This document shows positions 7,468 to 15,840 of a stretch of DNA of 34,573 nt, one piece after another (position 1 is the first letter of the stretch; each line of letters opens with the position of its first letter). The notes beneath the pieces are model-generated. The model made no database searches. It saw only the letters and a list, made by a program, of their open reading frames with translations, and was not told the origin of the DNA. Source of the stretch: Pseudomonadota bacterium (GTDB lineage Bacteria > Pseudomonadota > Gammaproteobacteria > Xanthomonadales > Rhodanobacteraceae). The stretch lies in contig JAJYMF010000376.1 of NCBI GenBank assembly GCA_021787175.1, positions 1 to 34,573 of the forward strand. The letters are read 5' to 3'. The position numbers and the translations under genes are program-made.

Positions 7468-8538
7468 GTGCCGCCACCTGCCCCCACCATCCGCACGGTC
7501 ACTCTCGACGCCAGCGGCAAGCGCTTTCCGGTCCGGCCCGGCGAGACCGTGCTGGCCGCGGCGCAGCGCGCCGGACTGGCGCTGCCGTATTCGTGCCGCG
7601 CCGGCGTCTGCGGCAGCTGCAAGGCGACCCTGCTGGCCGGCGTCGTGCATTACCCGCACCGCCCGCCGGCCGCGCTCAGCGCCGACGAGCAGGCGCATCA
7701 CGCGATGCTGATCTGCCAGGCGGTGCCGCGCAGCGACCTGCGGATCGCCGCGCGCGAGGTGATCTCGGCCGAGGATCTGCCGCGGCGGCGGCTGACCGCG
7801 GTCGTCAGCGCCAAGACACCGCTGGCGCCGGACGTGATCGCGCTGCGGCTGGCGATCGCGCACGCGCCCCCGCTGCGCTGGCTGGCGGGACAGTACGTCG
7901 ACGTGCTGCTCGCCGACGGCGGCCGTCGCGCGTTTTCGATCGCGCATGCGCCGCACCGCGGGCCCGAACTCGAACTGCACCTGCGCCGCGTCGCCGGCGG
8001 CGGTTTCACGTCCTACGCCTTCGACACCCTTGCGCCGGGGATGACGCTGCAGCTGGAAGGCCCGCTGGGCACCTTCGTGCCGCGTGAGGACTCCGAGCGC
8101 CCGCTGCTGTTCGTCGCCGGCGGCACCGGCTTCGCGCCGGTGAAGGCGCTGATCGAGCATTTTTTGCACCTGGGCACGCGCCGGCCGATCGCGCTGTACT
8201 GGGGCGCGCGCAGCGTCGAGGAGCTGTATCTGCGCGAACTGCCGGCGCAGTGGGCCGCCGCACACCCCGGCCTGCGCTTCGTGCCGGTGCTGTCGGCCGC
8301 TGCCGATGCGCACGGCCTGCGCACCGGCCTGGTGCACGAGGCGGTGCTGGCCGACCTGCAGGACCTTGCCGAGATGGACGTCTATATGGCCGGACCGCCG
8401 GCGCTGATCGAAGCCGCGCGCCGCGCCTTCACCGCCGCCGGCCTGCCCGAATCACAGTTGTTCTACGACTCGTTCGAGTACGCGCCCGAGGTGCTCGACC
8501 GCATCCTGCGCGGGCGCGCCGGCATCCACGGCCTGTGA
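7468..8538 (+). CDS. 2Fe-2S ferredoxin / FAD-NAD(P)H reductase
   Basis: A 356-residue one-component electron-transfer reductase that passes electrons from NAD(P)H through FAD to a plant-type 2Fe-2S cluster. The N-terminal ferredoxin domain has the cluster cysteines C43, C48, C51 and C83 (CRAGVCGSC ... LICQ). The FAD domain follows with the RAFSIAH motif, then the NAD domain with GGTGFAPVKALIEH and the closing DVYMAGPP. Proteins of this layout are often annotated as CDP-6-deoxy-delta-3,4-glucoseen reductase (AscD-like) or as oxygenase reductases. No partner oxygenase or dideoxysugar gene is nearby, so the acceptor is unknown. The GTG start is chosen because the conserved domain begins 7 residues later and a -10 box lies 6 nt before it. 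The ATG at 7411 would add 19 Arg-rich residues. Confidence 0.88.
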   Translation: MPPPAPTIRTVTLDASGKRFPVRPGETVLAAAQRAGLALPYSCRAGVCGSCKATLLAGVVHYPHRPPAALSADEQAHHAMLICQAVPRSDLRIAAREVISAEDLPRRRLTAVVSAKTPLAPDVIALRLAIAHAPPLRWLAGQYVDVLLADGGRRAFSIAHAPHRGPELELHLRRVAGGGFTSYAFDTLAPGMTLQLEGPLGTFVPREDSERPLLFVAGGTGFAPVKALIEHFLHLGTRRPIALYWGARSVEELYLRELPAQWAAAHPGLRFVPVLSAAADAHGLRTGLVHEAVLADLQDLAEMDVYMAGPPALIEAARRAFTAAGLPESQLFYDSFEYAPEVLDRILRGRAGIHGL

Positions 8539-8561
8539 TCGGCGCCCTCTGATACCCGTTC

Positions 8562-8692
8562 GCGATCAAGACACGAAAACCGCATGCCCGGACGCAGCGC
8601 AGCGGAATCCGGGAATGAGGCTGCATCAAGCCCCGGATTCCGCCACCGGTGGGGCCTCATCCGGGCTATCCATCGTATCGATGGAACGCAAC
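8562..8692 (+). repeat. REP-like element, copy B
   Basis: Second copy of the ~132-bp element, same orientation as copies A and C. It begins GCGATC and keeps ACGAAAACCGCAT as in copy A, the inner arms GGAATCCGG and CCGGATTCC, and the AACGCAAC end. One base is missing at the outer-arm start (CATGCCCGG against CATAGCCCGG). It fills the convergent gap between the ferredoxin reductase and the UDP-sugar dehydrogenase. Confidence 0.85.
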
Positions 8693-8732
8693 TGGGCATG
8701 ACCAGTCCACGATGGACTCGTTCAGAGGTTCC

Positions 8733-10010
8733 CTACAGCCGCGCGCTGCCGGGGACCGGATCCAGCGCCGACTTGACGTCGTAGATCGCCGCTCGGGGTT
8801 TGCCCAGCGCGACCACGCCGGCGGTACCCAGCTCGCGGAACTGCCGATGCGCCACCGCCAGCACGATGGCGTCGTAGGCGCCGGGCTCGGGTTGCGCGAT
8901 GGTCGCGATGCCGAGCTCGCGCAGGGCTTCGCCGGCGTCCGCCCAGGGATCGAACACATCCACCCGCGCCTGTGCGGCCTGCAACTCGTGGACGATGTCG
9001 ACGACCTTGGTATTGCGCAGGTCCGGGCAGTCCTCCTTGAAGGTCAGCCCCAGCACCAGGATGCGGCTGTCGATCACGTGAATGCGCTGGCGCGCCATCA
9101 GCCGCAGCACCTGGTTGGCGACGTAGATGCCCATCTTGTCGTTGATGCGCCGCGCGGCCAGCATCAGCTCGGGGTGATAGCCCAGCGTGGTCGCCTTGTG
9201 CGTGAGGTAATACGGATCGACGCCGATGCAGTGGCCGCCGACCAGTCCGGGCTTGAACGGCAGGAAGTTCCACTTGCTGCCCGCCGCCGCGAGCACGTCG
9301 CGGGTGTCGATGCCCATGGTGTTGAAGATCATCGCCAGTTCGTTCATCAGCGCGATGTTGACGTCGCGCTGGGTGTTCTCGATCACCTTGGCCGCCTCGG
9401 CGACGCGGATCGAGGGCGCCTTGTGGGTACCGGCGGCGACGATGCGGCGGTACAGCGCATCGACGAAATCGGCGGTCGCGGGCGTGGAACCCGAGGTCAC
9501 CTTGGTGATCGTGTCGAGACGGTGCTGGCGGTCGCCGGGGTTGATGCGCTCGGGGCTGTAGCCGCAGCAGAAATCGGCGTTGAAGCGCAGGCCGGAAACG
9601 CGCTCCAGCACCGGCACGCAGACCTCCTCGGTGGTCCCGGGATAGACCGTGGACTCGTACACCACCACGTCGCCGCGCTTGAGCACGCGACCGATGGTTT
9701 CGCTGGCGCGGATCAGCGGGGTCAGGTCGGGTCGCTGCGCCTCGTCGACCGGCGTCGGCACGGTGACGATGAAGACCGTGCAGGCGCGCAGGCCCTCGGC
9801 GTCGGTGCTGAAACTCAACCGCGCGGCGGCGGCCAGTTCGTCGGCCGAGGTCTCCAGCGTGCGGTCGCGGCCGGCGCGCAGCTCGGCCACGCGTCCGGCG
9901 TCGATGTCGAAACCGACGGTGTCGAAGTGCCGGCCGAACGCCGTCGCCAGCGGCAGGCCGACGTAGCCGAGGCCGACGATGCCGATGCGGGGGGAGTCGG
10001 GATGGGACAT
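8733..10010 (-). CDS. tviB: UDP-N-acetylhexosamine 6-dehydrogenase (TviB/WbpO type)
   Basis: A 425-residue nucleotide-sugar dehydrogenase that oxidises C-6 of UDP-GlcNAc or UDP-GalNAc twice, with NAD, to the uronic acid used in capsule or O-antigen. The N-terminal NAD domain has GIVGLGYVGLP (Gly-rich motif at 10-18). The catalytic Cys is C261 in VGGHCIGVDPYYLTHKA, a form typical of the TviB/WbpO/WbpA group rather than UDP-glucose dehydrogenase (Ugd). The C-terminal domain has LGLTFKEDCPDLRNTK. An ATG at 10016 would add two residues. No epimerase or glycosyltransferase lies beside it, so its polysaccharide cluster must be elsewhere or outside the window. It is divergent from the amino-acid permease, with TACGAT at 10040-10045 (minus) as a likely -10 box. 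Confidence 0.9.
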   Translation of the reverse strand: MSHPDSPRIGIVGLGYVGLPLATAFGRHFDTVGFDIDAGRVAELRAGRDRTLETSADELAAAARLSFSTDAEGLRACTVFIVTVPTPVDEAQRPDLTPLIRASETIGRVLKRGDVVVYESTVYPGTTEEVCVPVLERVSGLRFNADFCCGYSPERINPGDRQHRLDTITKVTSGSTPATADFVDALYRRIVAAGTHKAPSIRVAEAAKVIENTQRDVNIALMNELAMIFNTMGIDTRDVLAAAGSKWNFLPFKPGLVGGHCIGVDPYYLTHKATTLGYHPELMLAARRINDKMGIYVANQVLRLMARQRIHVIDSRILVLGLTFKEDCPDLRNTKVVDIVHELQAAQARVDVFDPWADAGEALRELGIATIAQPEPGAYDAIVLAVAHRQFRELGTAGVVALGKPRAAIYDVKSALDPVPGSARL

Positions 10011-10124
10011 GGGCATTCGCAGACGGCCGCGGATGCGCGATCGTACCCGCCCGGCCGCCGCCGTGGGCAGGCCGAAGTCCGCGGCCGGCCTGCTAGCATC
10101 GCGACACCCAACCGGAGAGCGCCG
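10011..10124. promoter_or_regulatory. Divergent promoter region, tviB / permease
   Basis: This gap serves two genes reading away from each other. For the permease, an extended -10 (TGC then TAGCAT, 10094-10099) precedes the ribosome site GGAG at about 10113-10116. For the dehydrogenase, TACGAT is read on the minus strand at 10040-10045. No -35 boxes close to consensus were found. Confidence 0.45.
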
Positions 10125-11558
10125 ATGAGCCTGATGCGATCGCTGCTGCGCCACAAGAGCATCGAGGCCCTGCAGGCCGAGCTGGGCACGCGCCGCGATT
10201 TCCGCCGCGTGCTGGGCCTGTGGCAGCTGACCGCGATCGGCATCGGCGGCATCATCGGCGTCGGCATCTTCGTGCTGGCCGGCCAGCAGGCGGCGGTCAA
10301 CGCCGGGCCGGCGGTGGTGCTGAGCTTCATCGTCGCCGGCATCGGCAGCGCCGCGGCGGCGCTGTGCTACGCCGAGTTCGCCGGACTGATTCCGGTCACC
10401 GGCAGCGCCTACACCTACGGCTACGCGGTGCTGGGCGAGCTGGCCGCCTGGATCATCGGCTGGGACCTGCTGCTCGAATACGCGCTGATCGTCGGCGTGG
10501 TGGCGATCGGCTGGTCGGGTTATGCGCAGGCGCTGCTGGGCGCCGCCGGCATCGTGCTGCCGGTGTGGGCGCAGGGCAGCATCGGCAGCGGGCCGGGGCA
10601 CGTGTTCAACGTGATCGCCGCGGCGGTGTCACTGCTGATCGCGCTGCTGCTGACGGTGCGCACCGAGTGGGGCGCGCGCTTCAACACCACCGTGGTCGCG
10701 ATCAAGGTGATCGGCGTGGCGCTGGTGATCGGCGTCGGCGCGTTCTACGTCAACACCGCCCACTGGCATCCGTTCATTCCGCCGCGCGTGGTCGATTCCG
10801 CCGGCGTGGCGCACTTCGGCTGGCACGGCGTGCTGGCCGCGGCCAGCGTGGTGTTCTTCGCGGTGTTCGGCTACGACACCCTGACCACCGCCGCCGAGGA
10901 GGCCAGGAATCCGCAGCGCGACCTGCCGCGCGCGGTGCTGCTGTCGCTGGCGATCGCGATGGCGCTGTATCTGGCGGTGTCGCTGGTGCTGACCGGCATG
11001 GTCCCCTACGCCAGCCTCGACAACGCCGCACCGGTGGCCGGCGCGTTCCAGGCACTGGGCCTGCACTGGGTGATGATCGCGATCTCGGTGGCGGCGGTGG
11101 CCGGCATCACCAGCGTGCTGTTCGCCTTCATGCTGGCGGCGGCGCGCATCGCCTTCGCGCTGTCGCGCGACGGCCTGCTGCCGGGCTGGTTCGCGCGCGT
11201 GCATCCGCGCTACGGCACGCCCTACCGCCCGACCGTGATCCTCGGCGTGTTCACCGCGCTGGTCGCCGGCCTGCTGCCGATCGGCGAGGTCGCCGAGCTG
11301 ATCAACATCGGCACGCTGATGGCGTTCATCATCATCTGCGCATCGGTGCTGGTCCTGCGCCTGCGCCGGCCCGAGCTGCCGCGCGCCTTCCGCGTGCCGG
11401 CGGTGTGGGCGGTGGCGCCGATCGGCATCGCGTTCTCGCTGCTGCTGATCGCCGGCCTGCCGTGGATCACCATGGAGCGCTTCGTGGTGTGGATGGTGAT
11501 CGGACTGGCGGTCTATTTCTTCTACGGCATCCGCCACAGCCGGCTGGCGCGCGACTGA
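10125..11558 (+). CDS. APC-family amino-acid permease (CAT type)
   Basis: A 477-residue inner-membrane transporter of the amino acid-polyamine-organocation superfamily, closest in pattern to cationic amino-acid transporters (YfnA/CAT-like). It starts with a short cytoplasmic tail (LLRHKSIEALQAE, typical of this group). The first helix has the substrate-binding signature GIGGIIGVGIFVLAGQQA, then AGPAVVLSF and later FFAVFGYDTLTTAAEEARNPQRDLP. About 12 transmembrane helices are visible. The ribosome site GGAGAG lies 7-8 nt before the ATG. The substrate cannot be fixed from sequence. It is transcribed divergently from tviB and is probably monocistronic, being followed 9 nt after its stop by REP-like copy C. 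Confidence 0.92.
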   Translation: MSLMRSLLRHKSIEALQAELGTRRDFRRVLGLWQLTAIGIGGIIGVGIFVLAGQQAAVNAGPAVVLSFIVAGIGSAAAALCYAEFAGLIPVTGSAYTYGYAVLGELAAWIIGWDLLLEYALIVGVVAIGWSGYAQALLGAAGIVLPVWAQGSIGSGPGHVFNVIAAAVSLLIALLLTVRTEWGARFNTTVVAIKVIGVALVIGVGAFYVNTAHWHPFIPPRVVDSAGVAHFGWHGVLAAASVVFFAVFGYDTLTTAAEEARNPQRDLPRAVLLSLAIAMALYLAVSLVLTGMVPYASLDNAAPVAGAFQALGLHWVMIAISVAAVAGITSVLFAFMLAAARIAFALSRDGLLPGWFARVHPRYGTPYRPTVILGVFTALVAGLLPIGEVAELINIGTLMAFIIICASVLVLRLRRPELPRAFRVPAVWAVAPIGIAFSLLLIAGLPWITMERFVVWMVIGLAVYFFYGIRHSRLARD

Positions 11559-11567
11559 TGCCGATTC

Positions 11568-11699
11568 GCGATCACGGCGCGAGAGTCGCGTAGCCCGGAT
11601 GCAGCGCAGCGGAATCCGGGAACGAGGCTTCATGGAGCCCCGGATTGCGCCCCTGACGGGGCTCCATCCAGGCTACCGATCGTATCGGCGAAGCGCAAC
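11568..11699 (+). repeat. REP-like element, copy C
   Basis: Third copy of the ~132-bp element, in the same orientation. It starts GCGATC 9 nt after the permease stop and ends AGCGCAAC. The outer arm AGCCCGGATGCAGC and the GGAATCCGG inner arm are kept, while the distal arm reads CATCCAGGCT. This copy is the most diverged at its two ends. It sits between the convergent permease and cca genes. Confidence 0.83.
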
Positions 11700-11717
11700 C
11701 GTGTAGGACACGTAACG

Positions 11718-12941
11718 TCAGGGGCCTTGCAGCGCCGCGATGGCGCGCACGCGGGCCTGACGCAGCGCCTCGCCCAGCGCCGGACCACTGAGCCCCTCGC
11801 GCATCACCTGCGCCGCGCTGACTGCGGCCGCAGCCGCGCGCATGCGCTGCAGCCACGCAGCCTGCGGATAGGCCTCCTCGGCGTGGCCGTTGCGGCCGCG
11901 CCGGTCCGCCTCGCACACCACCAGCAGTTGCGCAAAGCGCTCGGGCCGGCGCAGAGCATCGCTTTGCTCCAACAGATCCAGCACGGTGGCGGGCCGCAGC
12001 TGCAGCGCCTGGTGCACGCGCAGATGTTCGCGGCAGGCCAGCCGCGCCAGTTCGGCGTGTGCGTTGGGCACCTTCAGCCGCGCGCACAGCGCCGCCAGCG
12101 GCGCAAGGCCGGCGTGCTCGTGGCCGATGTGCCGCGGCAGGACGTCCGCGGGCGTCAGCGCCTTGCCGAGATCGTGGGTCAGCGCGGCGAACGCGACCTC
12201 GGCGTCGCCGGGCGCCAGCCGCGCCGCCTGGTCCAGCACCAGCTCGATGTGGAGGCCGGTGTCGATCTCGGGATGGAACTCCGCCCGCTGCGGCACCCCA
12301 TACAGCGCGTCCACCTCGGGCAGCAGCACCGCCAGCGCCCCGCACCCGCGCAGCGTGCGCAGGAAGGCCGACGGCCGCGGCTCGGCCAGCGCACGCGCCA
12401 TCTCCGCCCACACCCGCTCCGGGACCAGATGATCGACTTCGCCGGCGGTCACCATCGCCTGCATCAATGCCTGCGTCTCGTCGGCGACGCGAAAGCCCAG
12501 CGGTGCGTAGCGCGCGGCAAAGCGGGCCACCCGCAGCAGCCGCACCGGGTCCTCGACGAAGGCCGGCGAGACGTGGCGCAGCAGTCGCGCCTCGAGATCG
12601 CGCGCGCCGCCGTAGGGGTCGATCAGGCGCCCGTCGGCGTCCTCGGCCATCGCGTTGATGGTCAGATCGCGGCGCGCCAGATCCTGCTCCAGCGTCACCG
12701 CGGGATCGGCGCGGAACTCGAAGCCGTGATAACCGGGTGCGGTCTTGCGCTCGGTGCGCGCCAGCGCGTATTCCGCACTGGTCTCGGGGTGCAGGAACAC
12801 CGGAAAATCGCGGCCGACCGGCTTGTAGCCCTGTGCCAGCAGCTCCTCGGGACGTGCGCCGACCACCACATAGTCGCGGTCGCCGCCGGCGCGGCCGAGC
12901 AGGCGGTCGCGCACCGCGCCGCCGACGAGATAGATGCGCAT
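11718..12941 (-). CDS. cca: CCA-adding tRNA nucleotidyltransferase
   Basis: A 407-residue enzyme that adds or repairs the 3' CCA end of tRNA from CTP and ATP without a template; E. coli Cca has 412 residues. The N terminus starts directly with MRIYLVGGAVRDRLLG. The catalytic DxD follows in GGDRDYVVVG, then the family segments RRDLTINAMA (about 105-115) and the ATP/CTP-selecting EDPVRLLRVARFAARY. A C-terminal HD domain is present (HPEIDTGLHIELVLD and FAALTHDLGK), giving the phosphohydrolase activity of the gammaproteobacterial form. Upstream, CACAAT lies 6 nt before the ATG with no ribosome site, again suggesting a leaderless message. It is divergent from the thioredoxin-like gene. Confidence 0.95.
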   Translation of the reverse strand: MRIYLVGGAVRDRLLGRAGGDRDYVVVGARPEELLAQGYKPVGRDFPVFLHPETSAEYALARTERKTAPGYHGFEFRADPAVTLEQDLARRDLTINAMAEDADGRLIDPYGGARDLEARLLRHVSPAFVEDPVRLLRVARFAARYAPLGFRVADETQALMQAMVTAGEVDHLVPERVWAEMARALAEPRPSAFLRTLRGCGALAVLLPEVDALYGVPQRAEFHPEIDTGLHIELVLDQAARLAPGDAEVAFAALTHDLGKALTPADVLPRHIGHEHAGLAPLAALCARLKVPNAHAELARLACREHLRVHQALQLRPATVLDLLEQSDALRRPERFAQLLVVCEADRRGRNGHAEEAYPQAAWLQRMRAAAAAVSAAQVMREGLSGPALGEALRQARVRAIAALQGP

Positions 12942-12947
12942 GCGTCG

Positions 12948-12953
12948 ATTGTG
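12948..12953 (-). promoter_or_regulatory. -10 box (CACAAT) implying a leaderless cca transcript
   Basis: On the minus strand CACAAT ends exactly 6 nt before the cca ATG at 12941, the same spacing as before the rRNA methyltransferase gene. A convincing -35 box is not visible. Confidence 0.45.
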
Positions 12954-13031
12954 CCACGCACCGCTGCGGCAACGCGGCGCTTGCCAGGCGAGTCGCCAGC
13001 GGTGACGCTGCGCGCATCTTCGAGAACGCTC

Positions 13032-13847
13032 ATGCAGGCGATCACGCTCGGACCGTTGTTGCTGCCCATCACTCCGCTGCTGGCACTGGCCGCCTGGCTG
13101 CTGGCGGTATTCATCGCCGCGCGTCTGCGCCGCGGTGGCGCCGCGGATGCCGAGCCGGCGCTGTTCGCGCTGCTGCTGCTCGGCCTGCTGGCCGCACGCG
13201 CCGGTTTCGTGCTGGCGCACTGGGGCGTTTTCCGCGCCGCGCCGTGGACGATGCTGGACATTCGCGACCGCGGCTTCCTGCTGTCGGCCGGCATGGCGAT
13301 CGTGGTTCCGGCGGCGGCGCTGCTGCTCTGGCGACGGCCGGCGCTGCGCCGGCCGCTGCTGGCCAGCACCGCTGCCGGCCTGCTGGCCTTCGTGCTGGCC
13401 AGCGGATTCGCCATTGCGCTGACGCCGCAGCGGCTGCCGCTGCCCGACCTCCGCCTGCAGACACTGGCCGGCCCGGCGCAGGCGCTGGCGATCGAGCGCG
13501 GCCGGCCGCTGGTGCTCAACCTGTGGGCCACCTGGTGCCCGCCCTGCCGGCGCGAACTGCCGCTGCTGATCGCCGCCGCGCAGCGCCAGCGCGGCGTACG
13601 CATCCTGCTGGTCGACCAGCAGGAGGATGCGGCGACGGTGCGTGACTACCTGGCCCGCGCCGGCCTCGACGCGCAGGCGGTGCGGCTGGATCCGCAGGGC
13701 GCGCTGGCCCACTACTACCGCGTGCCGGGGTATCCGACCACGCTGTTCATCGGCGCCGACGGCCGGTTGCGCGACGCCCACGTCGGCGAACTGTCCGCCG
13801 CCACCCTCGACGACCGCCTGCGCGCGTTGACCGCACCCGCGCGCTGA
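13032..13847 (+). CDS. Membrane-anchored TlpA-like thioredoxin
   Basis: A 271-residue protein with an N-terminal membrane part of about four helices (residues 1-140) and a C-terminal thioredoxin domain. The redox motif is W168-C-P-P-C172 in NLWATWCPPCRRELP, and the cis-Pro loop is in VPGYPTTLFIGADG. The domain should face the periplasm and act in disulfide reduction or cytochrome c maturation, as TlpA/ResA proteins do. The membrane part has GFVLAHWGVF ... LDIRDRGFLLSAGM, which resembles the start of prolipoprotein diacylglyceryl transferase (Lgt), but the Lgt catalytic region is absent. The start is the ATG at 13032, 90 nt from cca on the other strand. It ends 9 nt before the convergent NDUFA9-like gene. 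Confidence 0.87.
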   Translation: MQAITLGPLLLPITPLLALAAWLLAVFIAARLRRGGAADAEPALFALLLLGLLAARAGFVLAHWGVFRAAPWTMLDIRDRGFLLSAGMAIVVPAAALLLWRRPALRRPLLASTAAGLLAFVLASGFAIALTPQRLPLPDLRLQTLAGPAQALAIERGRPLVLNLWATWCPPCRRELPLLIAAAQRQRGVRILLVDQQEDAATVRDYLARAGLDAQAVRLDPQGALAHYYRVPGYPTTLFIGADGRLRDAHVGELSAATLDDRLRALTAPAR

Positions 13848-13856
13848 GCGCTGGAT

Positions 13857-14810
13857 TCAGCGGCCGGCGCGCGCGCGCGCGGCGTCGTAACGCGCCTGCC
13901 GGCCGTGATCGTGCAGCAGCGCCGGCAGGGCCGGCAAAAACGGCCGGGCGCGGATGCCGAGCGCGGCGAGGCCGTCCTCGCGGCCCACCGAATCGAGCAG
14001 CAGCGAGAGAAAATTGTCGCGCGAGATCGGCTTGCCCGGCAGGAATTCGCCGAGCCGCGCCTGCACGCGGCCGAGCGCATCGGGCAGCGGCAGGATCAGC
14101 CGGTGCAGGCCCATCGCGTCGCGGACCGCGCGCACGATCTCGATCAGGGTCAGGGTTTCCGGACCGTACAGCTCGAAGGCGCGTCCCGTCGTGGCGCGAT
14201 CGGCGACCGCGCGCGCGATCGCTTCGCTCACATCGGCGACCGCCACCGGCGCCAGCCGCGCCTGCGGCCGCGCCAGCGGCAGCACCGGCGCGATGCGCAG
14301 CAGCGCCGCGAAGCGCGAGACCAGACCGTCGCCGGGACCGAAGATCACCGAAGGCCGGTGGATCGTCCACGCCAGTCCCGACGCGCGCACCACGGCCTCG
14401 GCCTCGCCGCGCGTGATCAGATACTGCGAGCGCCCCTCGCCGGCGCGCAGCGAGCTCATCTGGTGCAGACGGCCGACGCCGGCCTCGCGGCAGGCGGCGA
14501 CCAGGGTCGCGGTCAGATCGACGTGGGCGCGACGGAAGCGCGCGCCGCCGGTCTCGTTGAGGATGCCGACCAGATTGATCGCGGCGTCGGCGTCGCGCAG
14601 GTGCGCCGTCAGCGTCGCGCGATCGTAGGGATCGGCGTTGAGGATGCGCACCCGGGGCAGCACCGCCAGATCGCGGTGCCGCTCGCGGTTGCGCGACAGC
14701 AGGGTGATGGCGTGATCGTCGGCGGCCAGTCGCGGCACCAGATGGCTGCCGACGAAGCCGGTGCCGCCGAGGATCAGCAGGCGCTGCGGGCGAACGGGGC
14801 GATCGTTCAT
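13857..14810 (-). CDS. NDUFA9-like NAD(P)-binding epimerase-family protein
   Basis: A 317-residue atypical short-chain dehydrogenase/epimerase of the NDUFA9-like (complex I 39-kDa subunit) group. The nucleotide-binding motif is ILGGTGFVGSHLVPRLA (about residues 13-29). Further marks are AAINLVGILNE, the altered active site MSSLRAGEGRSQYLITRGEAE (Tyr and, three residues on, Thr in place of the usual Lys, so classical YxxxK catalysis is doubtful), and IHRPSVIFGPGDG. Bacterial members are often annotated as complex I NDUFA9 subunit family or sugar-nucleotide epimerases without a proven substrate. It is the last gene of a three-gene operon, 22 nt after the quinone oxidoreductase, and ends 9 nt from the convergent thioredoxin gene. 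Confidence 0.85.
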   Translation of the reverse strand: MNDRPVRPQRLLILGGTGFVGSHLVPRLAADDHAITLLSRNRERHRDLAVLPRVRILNADPYDRATLTAHLRDADAAINLVGILNETGGARFRRAHVDLTATLVAACREAGVGRLHQMSSLRAGEGRSQYLITRGEAEAVVRASGLAWTIHRPSVIFGPGDGLVSRFAALLRIAPVLPLARPQARLAPVAVADVSEAIARAVADRATTGRAFELYGPETLTLIEIVRAVRDAMGLHRLILPLPDALGRVQARLGEFLPGKPISRDNFLSLLLDSVGREDGLAALGIRARPFLPALPALLHDHGRQARYDAARARAGR

Positions 14811-14832
14811 GGCGGAGGTCCGGGGTGCGGGA

Positions 14833-15840
14833 TCAGGAGGCGTCGTTGCGCACGCGCAGGACGATCTTGCCGACGTGGCGGCCGGCTTCGAGCGTGCGAT
14901 GCGCGGCGGCGGCTTCGGCCAACGCGAACACGGCGTGGATCTGCGGACGCACGCGACCGGTGTTGAGCAGCGGCCAGACCTTTTCGCGCAGCGCCGCGGC
15001 GATCGCGGCCTTGGCCGCGGGGCTCTGCGGGCGCAGGGTCGAGCCGGTCAGGGTCAGGCGCCTGCTCATCATCAGCGCCAGGTCCAGCGGCGCCTCGCGG
15101 CCGCGCTGGGTGGCGATCTGCACCAGCCGTCCGTCCGTCGCCAGCGCCTGCAGATTGCGCGGCAGGTAATCGCCGCCGACCATGTCCAGGATCACGTCGG
15201 CGCCGCGGCCGGCGGTGGCGGCACGCAGTCCGGCGACGAAATCCTCGTTGCGATAGTCGAAGCAGCGCTCGGCGCCGAGGCGCACGCAGGCGGCGCACTT
15301 GTCGGCGTCGCCGGCGGTGGCGAACACGCGCGCACCGAAGGTGCAGGCGAGCTGGATCGCGGTGGTGCCGATGCCGCTGGCGCCGCCGTGAACCAGAAAG
15401 GTCTCGCCGATGACCAGACGGCCGCGCTCGAACACGTTGGACCAGACCGTGAACAGCGTTTCCGGCAACGCCGCCGCCTGGATGAAATCGAGTCCACGCG
15501 GCCGCGGCAGGCACTGGCCGGCGGGCACCGCCACGAACTCGGCGTAACCGCCGCCGTTGCACAGCGCGCACACTTCGTCGCCGACGCGCCAGCCGGCGGT
15601 GCCGGGCCCGAGCGCGACGATGCGGCCGGACACCTCGAGGCCGGGCAGATCGGACGCACCCGGCGGCGGCGGATACAGACCCGCACGCTGCGCCAGGTCC
15701 GGGCGATTGACGCCGGCGGCACGCACCGCGATCAGCACCTCGCCGGCCCGCGGCTGCGGGCGCGGACGCTCGGCCACGCGCAGCACTTCGGGTCCGCCGG
15801 GCGCGCTGATTTCGACCGCGCGCATCGTCGGCGCGCTCAT
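14833..15840 (-). CDS. Zinc-independent NAD(P)H:quinone oxidoreductase (MDR family)
   Basis: A 335-residue medium-chain dehydrogenase/reductase of the quinone oxidoreductase (QOR/PIG3) type. It reduces quinones or reactive enones with NADPH in the cytoplasm. The N-terminal GroES-like domain includes VRAAGVNRPDLAQRAGLYPPPPG and LPGLEVSGRI. The Rossmann domain has FLVHGGASGIGTTAIQLA, with the NADPH motif about residues 148-160, and ILDMVGGDYLPRNL. The catalytic-zinc ligands of alcohol dehydrogenases are absent, as expected. Its ATG overlaps the slt stop codon (ATGA), so translation is likely coupled to slt. The NDUFA9-like gene follows after 22 nt. Confidence 0.91.
   Translation of the reverse strand: MSAPTMRAVEISAPGGPEVLRVAERPRPQPRAGEVLIAVRAAGVNRPDLAQRAGLYPPPPGASDLPGLEVSGRIVALGPGTAGWRVGDEVCALCNGGGYAEFVAVPAGQCLPRPRGLDFIQAAALPETLFTVWSNVFERGRLVIGETFLVHGGASGIGTTAIQLACTFGARVFATAGDADKCAACVRLGAERCFDYRNEDFVAGLRAATAGRGADVILDMVGGDYLPRNLQALATDGRLVQIATQRGREAPLDLALMMSRRLTLTGSTLRPQSPAAKAAIAAALREKVWPLLNTGRVRPQIHAVFALAEAAAAHRTLEAGRHVGKIVLRVRNDAS

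Noticed and set aside
8649..11558. A 969-residue frame ending in the amino-acid permease
   Set aside because: The first ~490 residues are the shadow of tviB plus part of REP-like copy B. The permease family start and ribosome site are at 10125.
13960..14780. A Ndh/complex I operon suggested by the NDUFA9-like protein
   Set aside because: No nuo genes are nearby and the protein is a stand-alone epimerase-fold member.
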